Made by a program: the position numbers and the translations under genes
Part shown: piece after piece, positions 36,344 through 45,088 of the stretch
How the letters are laid out: each line of letters starts with the position of its first letter
Numbering within the stretch: position 1 is the stretch's first letter
The notes under the pieces: generated by a model
The model's input: the letters and a program-made list of their open reading frames with translations, nothing else
Told to the model about the DNA's origin: nothing
The model's database searches: none
Assembly (NCBI GenBank): GCA_964400735.1
Contig: CAYNVQ010000003.1
Coordinates: 372,001-436,000, forward strand
Origin: CAYNVQ01 sp964400735
Lineage (GTDB): Bacteria; Acidobacteriota; Aminicenantia; Aminicenantales; Aminicenantaceae
Direction: 5' to 3'
Length of the DNA: 64,000 nt

Positions 36344-36739
36344 TTAGTTTTTCCCATTTCCATGGATGATAATCACCTTTTGAATGGTTGAGGTAACCAC
36401 TCCGTTATTGAATTCAAGGTGCATCCCACAAGCTGCAAAATAATCGGTTTTTATGATGTTTCCTCCCCAGGTGCACCCATTGATTCGAACCTCTGCCGGG
36501 GACGATCCGTTTCTGTCAAACCATCCTCCGCATACAAGATATTGGCTGTTTCCAATAACATGAAGGATGTATGTCGAATTCTTGGTCTCGACATGAACCA
36601 GGTCTCCGAATCTCAATTCTTCCTTGCCAATATGCTCCAAAAAATCGATTCTTCTGTATATGTTTTCAAGACTCTGCTGATATCTGATTATACACATCAA
36701 AATCTCCATATGCGATGAGTCCAAATTTTGCTCGAGCAA
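36344..36739 (-). CDS. Conserved-looking small hypothetical protein
   Basis: 131 aa. The compact beta-rich part starts at about residue 44: DLVHVETKNSTYILHVIGNS, CGGWFDRNG, VRINGCTWGGNIIKTDYF, GMHLEFNNGVVTSTIQKV. The upstream about 40 residues are helical. The frame opens with TTG at 36739; ATG at 36709 is another option, and neither has a good ribosome site. No signal peptide. I do not recognise a function. Confidence 0.6.
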   Translation of the reverse strand: MLEQNLDSSHMEILMCIIRYQQSLENIYRRIDFLEHIGKEELRFGDLVHVETKNSTYILHVIGNSQYLVCGGWFDRNGSSPAEVRINGCTWGGNIIKTDYFAACGMHLEFNNGVVTSTIQKVIIIHGNGKN

Positions 36740-36828
36740 AGGCCGATGAACATCAGTGCATACCGAATACAGAATAAGAATAAGATTAGCCTGAAAATTC
36801 TTATCAAAATATTTTTCCCTTTCCCGTC

Positions 36829-36908
36829 TAATCGGAATTTTTTACCCTTCGGACGAACCTATAATGCAGGGTGGGGTGGGTTGACCTTGACTCGTGAATA
36901 ATCCAGGG
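36829..36908. repeat. Dispersed intergenic repeat, short copy
   Basis: This matches both ends of the element at 9566-9765 (TTTTTTACCCTTCGG ... CTCGTGAATAATCCAGG) but lacks its about 106-base interior, leaving a single GGGTGGGG. It lies just downstream of the M1-like gene stop. Confidence 0.6.
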
Positions 36909-36932
36909 TAGTGAAAAAAATGTGAAATATCT

Positions 36933-38321
36933 TCATTTTAGATCCTGCAGTCCACCGCTTGAGTCAAGCCAGGCATTCAGCATATCTTTGCATTCTGGCA
37001 GCCTATCCCCCCAGAATTCTCGAAATTCAGTCGTGCCGATTAGATCGTGATGGAATTTTTGAAAGAAATTACGGCAAACCTTGAAAAAAGTCTTCTCCCC
37101 GATCCGGTTCCGGATATCGTCCAGCATGAGGGAGCCTATATAATATCTCACGATGTAGTTCGTTTCCCCTTCGGCGAAGGGAACGGAGGAAAGGGAAGGG
37201 GCAACATCGGGCAATTCCTCAACCAGCGATCTGTATCTTTCCAGGTTGTTCTTGAATTTTTTTTCTGAAATTATTCTTTGATCTGCCACCGAAGCGAAAT
37301 ATTCAGCAAACGTCTCGTTGATCCAGTCGCCTTGGCCCGAGCCGAAATTCCACCAGAAATGAGCGATCTCATGGGCAATTCCGTGAAAAAACGAAAAATC
37401 GGGATCATTTTTCAATTCTTCCAGCGTTCGACCTTCGGAAGTCACGATCATCCCCGGACGGGCGATGCCCGCTCCTCCCTGTCCTTTTCGCTTTGGTGAA
37501 TACACGTGTTTGACCGTTCCTGCGGGTATGGGTGTCGGGCCCAAAAGATCGGTGTAAAGATTGACGGTTTCTTCGATCTGACGGATTTCGGCCTCTAAAA
37601 AGCTTTCGGGCATCCGGGTGTGATAAAGATGAATATTGATTCGGTTTCCTTCATACGTATTCAGCTTGAGTTGGGGAGAACCAACGATCAAGATGTCGGT
37701 GTCATTCCGGGATACCCACCGGCTCAGTTTGCGGTTCCCTTCTTTCCATTCATCGATTCTTTCGCCTGAACATACGCAGTTCCATGCGTCAGGGAGAGAA
37801 AGCACGAGGTCTGTATCGAATCTCACCCCGAACGAAAACTGGGGATACCAGCATGAATAATTGGCCAGCTCGACCATCCGCGGATTGATCTGGTCGTCCA
37901 GCGCCCATTTTTGGTCCTCGGTGGTGCCGAACTCAGGGATATCCTCTAGTTTTCCATGATAAGCGATATCCACATCGATAATTTTTCGGTCATCGACCCC
38001 GGGAATTTTGACCGTGATTTTATTAGAGGAGGGGATGATTATCCAGGGCTCATTTTTCTCCATACGAAAGCCGGCTGGTCGCCCATCCACCTTTAATTCT
38101 TGAATTGAAAATGTCCCATGCAGGTTGAAATCGAATTCATTCAAAGGTTGTTCTCTGAGGATGACCCTGAATCTCCCTTCGACGGAGAGCTCTCCGGATT
38201 CCGGTTCTATTTTGACCTTCAAGTGATAAAATGCCGGTTTGGCTATTTCTTGAGAGTAAGCATAAAGGAAGGAAATAAAGAAAGGCATCCACATTAAAAT
38301 GCATTTTTTGAATAACTTCAT
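36933..38321 (-). CDS. M1-like peptidase, exported, short form
   Basis: 462 aa. Signal peptide, an N-terminal beta domain, then GIAHEIAHFWWN (HExxH) and third ligand Glu in NETFAEYFAS. The place of the GxMEN exopeptidase loop holds GQGGAGIARPG, so aminopeptidase specificity is uncertain. It ends soon after the catalytic domain, unlike full-length M1 enzymes. It is a distant paralogue of the frameshifted M1 gene at 13563-15811. It starts 23 bases after the winged-helix-like paralogue C, probably in one transcript. Confidence 0.87.
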   Translation of the reverse strand: MKLFKKCILMWMPFFISFLYAYSQEIAKPAFYHLKVKIEPESGELSVEGRFRVILREQPLNEFDFNLHGTFSIQELKVDGRPAGFRMEKNEPWIIIPSSNKITVKIPGVDDRKIIDVDIAYHGKLEDIPEFGTTEDQKWALDDQINPRMVELANYSCWYPQFSFGVRFDTDLVLSLPDAWNCVCSGERIDEWKEGNRKLSRWVSRNDTDILIVGSPQLKLNTYEGNRINIHLYHTRMPESFLEAEIRQIEETVNLYTDLLGPTPIPAGTVKHVYSPKRKGQGGAGIARPGMIVTSEGRTLEELKNDPDFSFFHGIAHEIAHFWWNFGSGQGDWINETFAEYFASVADQRIISEKKFKNNLERYRSLVEELPDVAPSLSSVPFAEGETNYIVRYYIGSLMLDDIRNRIGEKTFFKVCRNFFQKFHHDLIGTTEFREFWGDRLPECKDMLNAWLDSSGGLQDLK

Positions 38322-38344
38322 TTCGTACCTTCAAGGATGACTCA

Positions 38345-39484
38345 TCACGGATTGACCGAACCCCGTACGATGAAAAATAATTTTCCTAAATCCTTCGGCC
38401 CGGCCTTCTCTGGATTGGAGAATGCCAGGGGCATCCTGACAAGCCCCTGCTCATCCAGATACTCCATGAGTTCCCACATCCATTCATGGTAGGCGACGAT
38501 GAACGCTTTTTCCTCGTCGGCGAATCCGAATTCTTCCTGCAGTTTTTCAAGATCAAACTTTTGGACAATATACCCGACGATTTTTCCCGCCAGAGACTGA
38601 CAAACTAAAAATATCTGATCGTCCGGTTTCATCTCGATAATCGGCACTGTGAAGGCTCCATCATCATTGACGACTCCGTAAGGGGTAAGCTCTGATTTGA
38701 GCTCTTCATCGACGATCTTTCCATATTCATGGAATTCGTCACGAAGGGCGTATAAATTGTCCCAGTGGAATACTTTTTGTATCTTCTCGTTGGGACCGTC
38801 GCTCCAGTTCAGAATCATGAACACATCCTTCCCTAAGGCGATATTTGTGCCGCACCGGAAATCCCGCTTCGGATAATAGGCCCAGTAAACACCATCGAAA
38901 AGAGGCCTGTCCCGATCGAGAGCGAATTCTTTCACAAGACCTTGAGCTCTGAAGGGGAACCACACGATTCCATCGACGACGGACGAGAAAAGGACGCTGA
39001 ATAAATAGTCTTCGTATCCGTTTTTGGCCAGAACTTCCTTGAGCTTTTCTATGTCATCTCTGATCTCGGGCTCGATCTCGACGGCTAAACTCCTCACTTT
39101 TTGGATGAGCGCCTGTTTTTCGGAAGAGCCGAGGATGGGCAAGGTTGTGATTAATTTATCCGGTTCAGAATCTTTGACAATATCGACGAATCCCATGGCC
39201 TTTAGCAGCATCAATTGGCTTTCAGTAAACTCAACCCCATTCATTCGAAGCTCCTCTCTCGTTTTCCCTCCTAGGCACGACAACAATATTTCCCAGTTGT
39301 TATCCGAAGAGACAATTTTATCGGGCGAGAAGATTTCCTGGCCACCCGAATATCTCAGAAATTCGTACTGGGTAGAATCGGCTGGGTAATTTTCACTTGT
39401 ATGGCCTTTTTCTGTGACATTACAATGATTGAGACACAAGAATAAAAAACATACGGCAATTCCGAAAATTTTAAAATTTTTCAA
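38345..39484 (-). CDS. Winged-helix-like lipoprotein, paralogue C
   Basis: 379 aa. The start is a TTG at 39484, with GAGGAGG 6 bases upstream and a lipoprotein signal (IFGIAVCFLFLCLNHC) directly after it. The longer frame to 39682 runs through a repeat element and lacks a signal. A winged-helix-like unit, EILLSCLGGKTREELRMNG to LKAMGFVDIVKD, then LPILGSSEKQALIQKVRSLA, and C-terminal YHEWMWELMEYLDEQGLV mirror the genes at 8094 and 31091. Function unknown. Confidence 0.8.
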   Translation of the reverse strand: MKNFKIFGIAVCFLFLCLNHCNVTEKGHTSENYPADSTQYEFLRYSGGQEIFSPDKIVSSDNNWEILLSCLGGKTREELRMNGVEFTESQLMLLKAMGFVDIVKDSEPDKLITTLPILGSSEKQALIQKVRSLAVEIEPEIRDDIEKLKEVLAKNGYEDYLFSVLFSSVVDGIVWFPFRAQGLVKEFALDRDRPLFDGVYWAYYPKRDFRCGTNIALGKDVFMILNWSDGPNEKIQKVFHWDNLYALRDEFHEYGKIVDEELKSELTPYGVVNDDGAFTVPIIEMKPDDQIFLVCQSLAGKIVGYIVQKFDLEKLQEEFGFADEEKAFIVAYHEWMWELMEYLDEQGLVRMPLAFSNPEKAGPKDLGKLFFIVRGSVNP

Positions 39485-39512
39485 GGTTTCCTCCTCAATT
39501 TTTTTTATGGCT

Positions 39513-39963
39513 CTGTCCCAAAGTGACGGGGAAGTAAAATAGTAATGAAGGACCAGGGAAATGTCGAAGCGACATTGAAGATTTAGCCTTACAGAACCGT
39601 CCTGCGAGGGTATCCGACTCTGTCTGACGCCGAGGATGTATTGAGCACGACGACTCCAAAGAGGGGAGACTCGGATTAACAAATGCTAAAGTCCAAAGGT
39701 TTGGATTGATCATGCGCAGTACCGCAGGCGCCGAGAAGGATAACAGCGTCTGGAGGAACGCTGTTGGGGGTTCCGAGGGGGTATGCCCCCTCGGTCGCAG
39801 GGCGAAGCCCGAGAAGGGGAGGCAGAGAGCGAAGCGATCGTTGGAAGGGGGAAGTAAGTTCCCCCTCCAAGGTGGTGATGGAATGGCGTTAAAAATCTGA
39901 ACTAGAGCGGAGATGTTTCCCTGATCCTCAAGGTGATACCTCATTCCCGTCACTTTAAGACAA
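39513..39963. repeat. Terminal-inverted-repeat element with hairpin-rich insert
   Basis: The ends are CTGTCCCAAAGTGACGGG (39513-39530) and CCCGTCACTTTAAGACAA (39946-39963), imperfect inverted repeats. The right end shares GGAATGGCGTTAAAAATCTG with the smaller element at 42490-42616, so both belong to one MITE-like family. This copy carries about 320 extra bases. No transposase is encoded. The element ends 9 bases before the stop of the permease at 39972. Confidence 0.7.
39742..39870. other. Cluster of four perfect or near-perfect hairpins
   Basis: Stem 1: AACAGCGT/ACGCTGTT (39742-39765). Stem 2: CCGAGGGGG/CCCCCTCGG around TATG (39773-39794). Stem 3: GGGC-GAA-GCCC (39800-39810). Stem 4: TTGGA(A)GGGGGAA/TTCCCCCTCCAA (39841-39870). 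The segment is much more GC-rich than its surroundings. It could be a structured RNA or a nested palindromic repeat within the host element. Confidence 0.6.
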
Positions 39964-39971
39964 CTTCTTTT

Positions 39972-42392
39972 TTATTCATGCTTCAGAGCATCCACAGGAT
40001 TGGCTGAAGCTGACCTTAAAGCCTGATAGCTTACCGTAAACAGGGCGACGAAAAACACCAATCCGGCAGCCAGAAAGAATATCCGGGGCCCTATGCTTAC
40101 GCGGTAGGCGAAGTTTTGGAGCCAGCGGCCCATGGCGAAATAGGCGATAGGCCAAGCTATGAGATTGGCCAATAGAACCCATCTCGAGAATTCCTTGGTG
40201 AGGAGGGCAACGATGTGGGGGACATTGGCACCAAGGACCTTGCGAATACCTATCTCTTTAGTCCTCTGTTCAGCCGTGAAAGAGGCCAGGCCGAAAAGCC
40301 CCAGACATGCGACGAGGATGGCGAGAATTGCAAAGACCGAGAAGAGCTGCCCGACCTTCTGTTCTGTTTTATAGAGACTGTCGAAATCATCATCGAGAAA
40401 AAAATATTCGAAGGGCTGCCTGGATACAAATTCGTCCCATTTGCTCTTTATGAAAGCCAGCGTCTTAGGGATACTCCCCTGGCGGATCCGGATGGACACA
40501 TATCTTGCCTCATCTTCGGAAAGGAGATACAGGGCCAAGGGCCTGATCTTTTGATGAAGCGATTCAAAATGGAAATCTTTGACGATGCCGATGATGGTGA
40601 AAAATTCAGATCCTTCCTGGGCAAGCGAACTCCGGAGAAGACGTTTTCCGACAGGATCTTTCATTGCCAGTGCCGCAGCAGCCGTTTCGTTGAGAATGAC
40701 TGAATTTCTGTCTGCAGGTATATCCTTCGAAAAGTACCTGCCTTCGATCATCTCCATTTTTAGCGTATCAAAAAAGTTGAAATCACCATACAGCAGGAAC
40801 ATCCGCACCATTTCATTAGCAGAGGCCCCTTCGGCCAGATGGGTGAAGTCTCCAAGATGCCGGCCGGGAACGGAGTTTGAAAAAGCGACGTTTATGACAT
40901 CATAAGACCTGAACAATTCGTTCCTGAAGGCCTCTTTGTTCTGACCCAAGTTCTCGGCGCGTTGAATGACCAAGAGCTGTTCTTTCTCGAAACCCAGCTT
41001 CTTGTTCCGTATGTATTCCAACTGATTTTTGACGACGAATGTCCCTATCAGCATCACGATGGAAATGGAGAATTGAAAGACAACCAGTCCACTCCTGAAC
41101 CAAGAACTTTTTGTCCCGGTCTTCACGACCCCTCTCAACATGGAAATCGGCTGGAAGGAGGAGAGGAAAAAAGCTGGATAGCTGCCGGCAAAGATGCCCA
41201 CAAAAAGGATGACGGCTATTGCACCGAGACAAGAACTCCAACTGCAGTATGATGCGATATCCAGCTGTTTTCCCGAAAGATTGTTGAAAAAGGGCTGGAG
41301 AAACGCAACGATGACAATGGCCAGCACAAAGGATAGGATGCTCATGAGTATTGATTCGGTTAGAAACTGTTTGATAAGTTTTGGACGGTCCGAACCCAAG
41401 ACCTTTCGCACTCCGACCTCCCTGGCCCGGGCAGAGGATCTTGCTGTGGCCAGGTTCATGAAATTTATACAGGCGATCACCAGTATAAACAGAGCGATCA
41501 AGGAAAATAAATAGACATAGGTGATGCTCCCGTTCGTCTCCAGCTCATACTCCAGGTCCGAGTGGAGATGAATGCTCGTTGCTGGCTGTAAAAAGTACCC
41601 GAATGTATTTCCCGAAGACTGAAACTCCTCCATCGTAACGCCCATGACTTTTTTGGCCAGAGGCCCCATGTATTTGGAGATGATTTCGGGAAGCTTGGCT
41701 TGAAAATCCTCCAGTGAGGTATCCTCATCGAGAACGATATAGGTATGGTAGGGATTGTTGAACCAGTTTTGATTCCGGCTGTCTGGGACTGTGGCCAGGG
41801 ATACAAAGAAATCGGTATGGAAATGGGTGTTGGATGGCACGTCCTCTGCCAATCCTGTGATGCGCAAGTCCGTTCGATTGTTAAAGGTGAGAGTTTTGCC
41901 AAGAGGATCTTGATCTCCGAAATATTTGAGGGCGGCCTCTTTCGTGATCACCACAGAATTCGGCTGGCGCAGAACTTCTCGGGGATCTCCTTTGATTAAA
42001 GGGATGGAAAACACGTCGAAAAAATTCGCATCTGCGTAGAGCATGAGGCTTTCATTGAAATACTTCTCCTGATAGCTGACAAGAACATTCCTGCTACTTA
42101 GAAATCTTGTCGCCTGCAGGACCTCGGGGAATTCATCGACGAGCGCCTTGGCCAGCGGAGCCGGGGATGTCGAGAAATGGATATCCCTGTTGGACATTTT
42201 CCCCTTGACGACAACTCTGTAGAGCTGATCGGCATTTTCATGATAGCGGTCATAGCTGAGCTCATCCTTTACCCATAAGAGGATAAGGATGCAGCAGGCC
42301 ATCCCGACCGACAGCCCCAGGATGTTTATCAGAGAATATCCTTTCTGTCTCTTCATGTTCCGCAGGGCGACCTTAGTCGCGTTCTTAAACAT
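39972..42392 (-). CDS. FtsX/MacB-like ABC permease
   Basis: 806 aa with the two-unit FtsX/MacB layout: TM1 YSLINILGLSVGMACCILIL, DELSYDRYHENADQLYRV at the start of the first periplasmic domain, RAREVGVRKVLGSDRPKL in the first FtsX unit and RTKEIGIRKVLGANVPHI in the second. The tail is NPVDALKHE, slightly divergent. AAAGGAGG lies 7 bases before the ATG. Inverted-repeat elements flank it on both sides (9 bp from the stop, about 98 bp from the start), separating it from the tandem permeases upstream. Confidence 0.92.
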   Translation of the reverse strand: MFKNATKVALRNMKRQKGYSLINILGLSVGMACCILILLWVKDELSYDRYHENADQLYRVVVKGKMSNRDIHFSTSPAPLAKALVDEFPEVLQATRFLSSRNVLVSYQEKYFNESLMLYADANFFDVFSIPLIKGDPREVLRQPNSVVITKEAALKYFGDQDPLGKTLTFNNRTDLRITGLAEDVPSNTHFHTDFFVSLATVPDSRNQNWFNNPYHTYIVLDEDTSLEDFQAKLPEIISKYMGPLAKKVMGVTMEEFQSSGNTFGYFLQPATSIHLHSDLEYELETNGSITYVYLFSLIALFILVIACINFMNLATARSSARAREVGVRKVLGSDRPKLIKQFLTESILMSILSFVLAIVIVAFLQPFFNNLSGKQLDIASYCSWSSCLGAIAVILFVGIFAGSYPAFFLSSFQPISMLRGVVKTGTKSSWFRSGLVVFQFSISIVMLIGTFVVKNQLEYIRNKKLGFEKEQLLVIQRAENLGQNKEAFRNELFRSYDVINVAFSNSVPGRHLGDFTHLAEGASANEMVRMFLLYGDFNFFDTLKMEMIEGRYFSKDIPADRNSVILNETAAAALAMKDPVGKRLLRSSLAQEGSEFFTIIGIVKDFHFESLHQKIRPLALYLLSEDEARYVSIRIRQGSIPKTLAFIKSKWDEFVSRQPFEYFFLDDDFDSLYKTEQKVGQLFSVFAILAILVACLGLFGLASFTAEQRTKEIGIRKVLGANVPHIVALLTKEFSRWVLLANLIAWPIAYFAMGRWLQNFAYRVSIGPRIFFLAAGLVFFVALFTVSYQALRSASANPVDALKHE

Positions 42393-42489
42393 GAGTTCCT
42401 CCTTTGAGATTTTCGTCAGAGTGTTTCTCTGCCAAAAAATGCCTATTCTTCATCTCATTCTTTAAAATATCACTGTTTAATATTTGGCT

Positions 42490-42616
42490 TTGTCCCAAAG
42501 TGACGGGAGATCAGATGCAAATCAAGGTGCAAGGAATGGCGTTAAAAATCTGAACTTAAGCGAAGACATTTCCTTGCACCTTAAAGTTATATGTCGTTCC
42601 CGTCACTTTGGGACAA
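42490..42616. repeat. 127-bp MITE-like element with 18-bp perfect TIRs
   Basis: TTGTCCCAAAGTGACGGG (42490-42507) and its exact complement CCCGTCACTTTGGGACAA (42599-42616) bound a 91-base core containing GGAATGGCGTTAAAAATCTG. That core is shared with the element at 39513-39963. It is non-coding and lies between two permease genes. A separate small palindrome, TCCC-TTTA-GGGA, follows at 42638-42649. Confidence 0.78.
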
Positions 42617-42659
42617 CCTCTAGTAATTAATAAGGTGTCCCTTTAGGGAACGTCCCCAT

Positions 42660-45038
42660 TCATTCATATCGTAATACATCCGCGGGATTGGCCAGAGCAG
42701 CTTTGGTGGCCTGAAAGCCCACTGTGATAAGGGCAATTCCCAAGGCAAGCGCAGCAGAGACGGCGAACACCGCCCAGCCTAGACTGATCCGGTAAGCGAA
42801 GTTCTCCAACCAGCGGCTCATGGCGAAATAAGCGACCGGCCAGGCGATAACATTGGCTATAAGCACCCATTTCATGAATTCCTTTGACAACAAAAGAACA
42901 ACTCCTGGTGTTGAAGCTCCCAAGACCTTGCGGATTCCGATCTCCTTGGTTCGCTGTTCAGCCGTAAAAGCGGTCAGGCCGAACAAGCCGAGACAAGCAA
43001 TGATAATGGCCAGAAACGTAAAAGTCAGAAAAACATGACTCAATCTGTCTTCGCTCTTATACATCCTGTCGAAGTTATCATCGAGGAAAAAGTATTCAAA
43101 AGGCCAGTTGGGAGAGAATACCTGCCACCTGCTCTTCAGAAAATTCAGGGTGTCGCCGAGATTCCAGGATTTTATCTTCACGGACACAAAGTAGACATAG
43201 CGGCTGCTGGGAGCAAGAGACAGAATCAGGGGCTCGATCCTTTGACGCTTGGAGCGAAAATGAAAATCCTTGACCACTCCGATGACATATCCCTTCGGTC
43301 CATCCAGATCGATAAGCCTTTTGCCCACGGCTGAATCCCAGCCAAATTCCTTCAAAGCGGCTTCATTGACGATAAAAGCCTCTTTACTATCTGTGGCAAA
43401 ATTCCTGGAAAAATCTCTTCCTTCAACGATCTCCATGCCGAAGGTCTTGATGAAATCGTAATCCACCAAAACATTCCGCAAGGTCAATCTCTCCTCTTCC
43501 TCAAATCCTTCAGGTATAAACGTACTTAGCGTCGTCAGGAGGCTCGGCAAGCTGGTCGAGCCGCAGGCACTCTCTACGCCCGGGTTTTGAAGAAGCTCTT
43601 TTTTAAAAGCCTCAAAGTCCTGTCCTATTCCGGCCCGGCTCACAGGCATAACCACGACATGTTCTTTATCAAATCCGAGTTTTTTATTGCGGATAAAATC
43701 CAACTGGTTGGCAATGATGAGCGTTCCTGCGATCAAGACGATGGAAATGGAGAACTGGACAACCACCAGAACTTTCCGAAAAAGCACGCTTCCTGAGCCA
43801 CCCTTCAACTTTCCCCTTAACACTTCTGCTGGTCTAAAGGTCGAAAGAAAAAAAGCAGGGTAACTCCCGGAAATGAGTCCCACGAACAGAAGAATCCCGA
43901 TCAACCCCAGAAAAACGACACTGTTGCCCATATAACCTATTCGTAAATCCTTCCCGGTCAGGGCATTGAAAGCAGGGAGAAAGAGCTGGATTAAAGCCAC
44001 AGCAATCGGCATTGCCAAGAGGGAGAGAAAAAGTGATTCTCCCAGGAACTGCCTGGTCAGACGCGCTCTATCCGCGCCCAAAACCTTTCTCATACCCACT
44101 TCTTTTGCCCTGTTCGCCGAACGGGCTGTAGACAGGTTCATAAAGTTGATACAGGCAATGAGCAGGAGGAAGAAAGCGATGATTGAAAAAATATAGACAT
44201 ATCTTACATCGCCGTTGGGTTCGATCTCGCTTCCCAGGTGGGAATGGAGATGGATGCTGGTCAGAGGCTGGAGAGAGAAGGTATAGGCTTCTGCAGCCTC
44301 TTCCCCGCGATGTCTGCGGATAAAATCAGGGAATTTTTTCTCCAGATCCAGATAAGAATAACCTTGGGGAAGAAGCAAGTAGGTATAACAGTTCCAGGCC
44401 CACAGTTTTCCGTATCTGGGGTCTTGTACTTCCAGGGTCGCCATCGAAGCCAGAAAATCGAACTGGATGTGGGAATTTCTGGGGATTTTTTTTAGGATTC
44501 CCGTGATCTTATAATCATGTTCGTTATCGATGCTCAGTGTCTGTCCAACAGGGTTTTCGCCGCCAAAATACTTTTCAGCCATTTTTTCGGTCAGGACAAT
44601 GGAATAGGGTTCTATCAAGGCAGTTTCGGGGTTACCCTCGTTCAGAGGAAAGGTGAACATCTCAAAAAAACTCGCGTCTGTAAAAAAAAGACGCTCTTCG
44701 TAAAACTTCTTATCACCGGAGCTGACCAGAATATTCAGGCGCTGGTCAAACCGGGCGTAGCTCATGACTTCCGGATAATCATTCTGGAGTAAAGGAGCGA
44801 TACCTGAAAAGACCAAAGGATAATGAGCGATGACTCCTCTCTGGTTCCATTCTGAGGTCATCCTGAATATCCGGTCTGCTTTGTCATTGAATTTGTCATA
44901 GCTGAGCTCATCCTGGACGAAGACGACAATCATAAGAAAGCAGGCCATCCCAATGGCCAAGCCGGCAATGTTGAGAAAAGAATATCCCTTGTGCCTTCTC
45001 AGGTTTCTGAAGGCGGTTTTAAGATAGTTTTTTAACAT
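42660..45038 (-). CDS. FtsX/MacB-like ABC permease
   Basis: 792 aa. TM1 is YSFLNIAGLAIGMACFLMIV, first-domain start DELSYDKFNDKADRIFRM, first FtsX unit RAKEVGMRKVLGADRARL, second RTKEIGIRKVLGASTPGV, tail NPADVLRYE. AAGGAG lies about 9 bases before the ATG. It is the third gene of a tandem minus-strand run (47469, 45089, 42660), with only 50 bases to the gene before it, so all three likely share a transcript. Confidence 0.92.
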   Translation of the reverse strand: MLKNYLKTAFRNLRRHKGYSFLNIAGLAIGMACFLMIVVFVQDELSYDKFNDKADRIFRMTSEWNQRGVIAHYPLVFSGIAPLLQNDYPEVMSYARFDQRLNILVSSGDKKFYEERLFFTDASFFEMFTFPLNEGNPETALIEPYSIVLTEKMAEKYFGGENPVGQTLSIDNEHDYKITGILKKIPRNSHIQFDFLASMATLEVQDPRYGKLWAWNCYTYLLLPQGYSYLDLEKKFPDFIRRHRGEEAAEAYTFSLQPLTSIHLHSHLGSEIEPNGDVRYVYIFSIIAFFLLLIACINFMNLSTARSANRAKEVGMRKVLGADRARLTRQFLGESLFLSLLAMPIAVALIQLFLPAFNALTGKDLRIGYMGNSVVFLGLIGILLFVGLISGSYPAFFLSTFRPAEVLRGKLKGGSGSVLFRKVLVVVQFSISIVLIAGTLIIANQLDFIRNKKLGFDKEHVVVMPVSRAGIGQDFEAFKKELLQNPGVESACGSTSLPSLLTTLSTFIPEGFEEEERLTLRNVLVDYDFIKTFGMEIVEGRDFSRNFATDSKEAFIVNEAALKEFGWDSAVGKRLIDLDGPKGYVIGVVKDFHFRSKRQRIEPLILSLAPSSRYVYFVSVKIKSWNLGDTLNFLKSRWQVFSPNWPFEYFFLDDNFDRMYKSEDRLSHVFLTFTFLAIIIACLGLFGLTAFTAEQRTKEIGIRKVLGASTPGVVLLLSKEFMKWVLIANVIAWPVAYFAMSRWLENFAYRISLGWAVFAVSAALALGIALITVGFQATKAALANPADVLRYE

Positions 45039-45088
45039 GGATTTGACTCCTTATTCAGGAAAAAATCCTCAGAGTTATTTACCTATAA

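Noticed and set aside
39500..39953. Long open frames in both strands over the hairpin-rich element
   Set aside because: They arise from palindromic GC-rich repeat sequence, lack ribosome sites and have low-complexity translations.
42455..42470. GC/CC pair resembling a minus-strand sigma-54 promoter before the permease at 39972
   Set aside because: The spacing is 9, not 10, so I did not call it.
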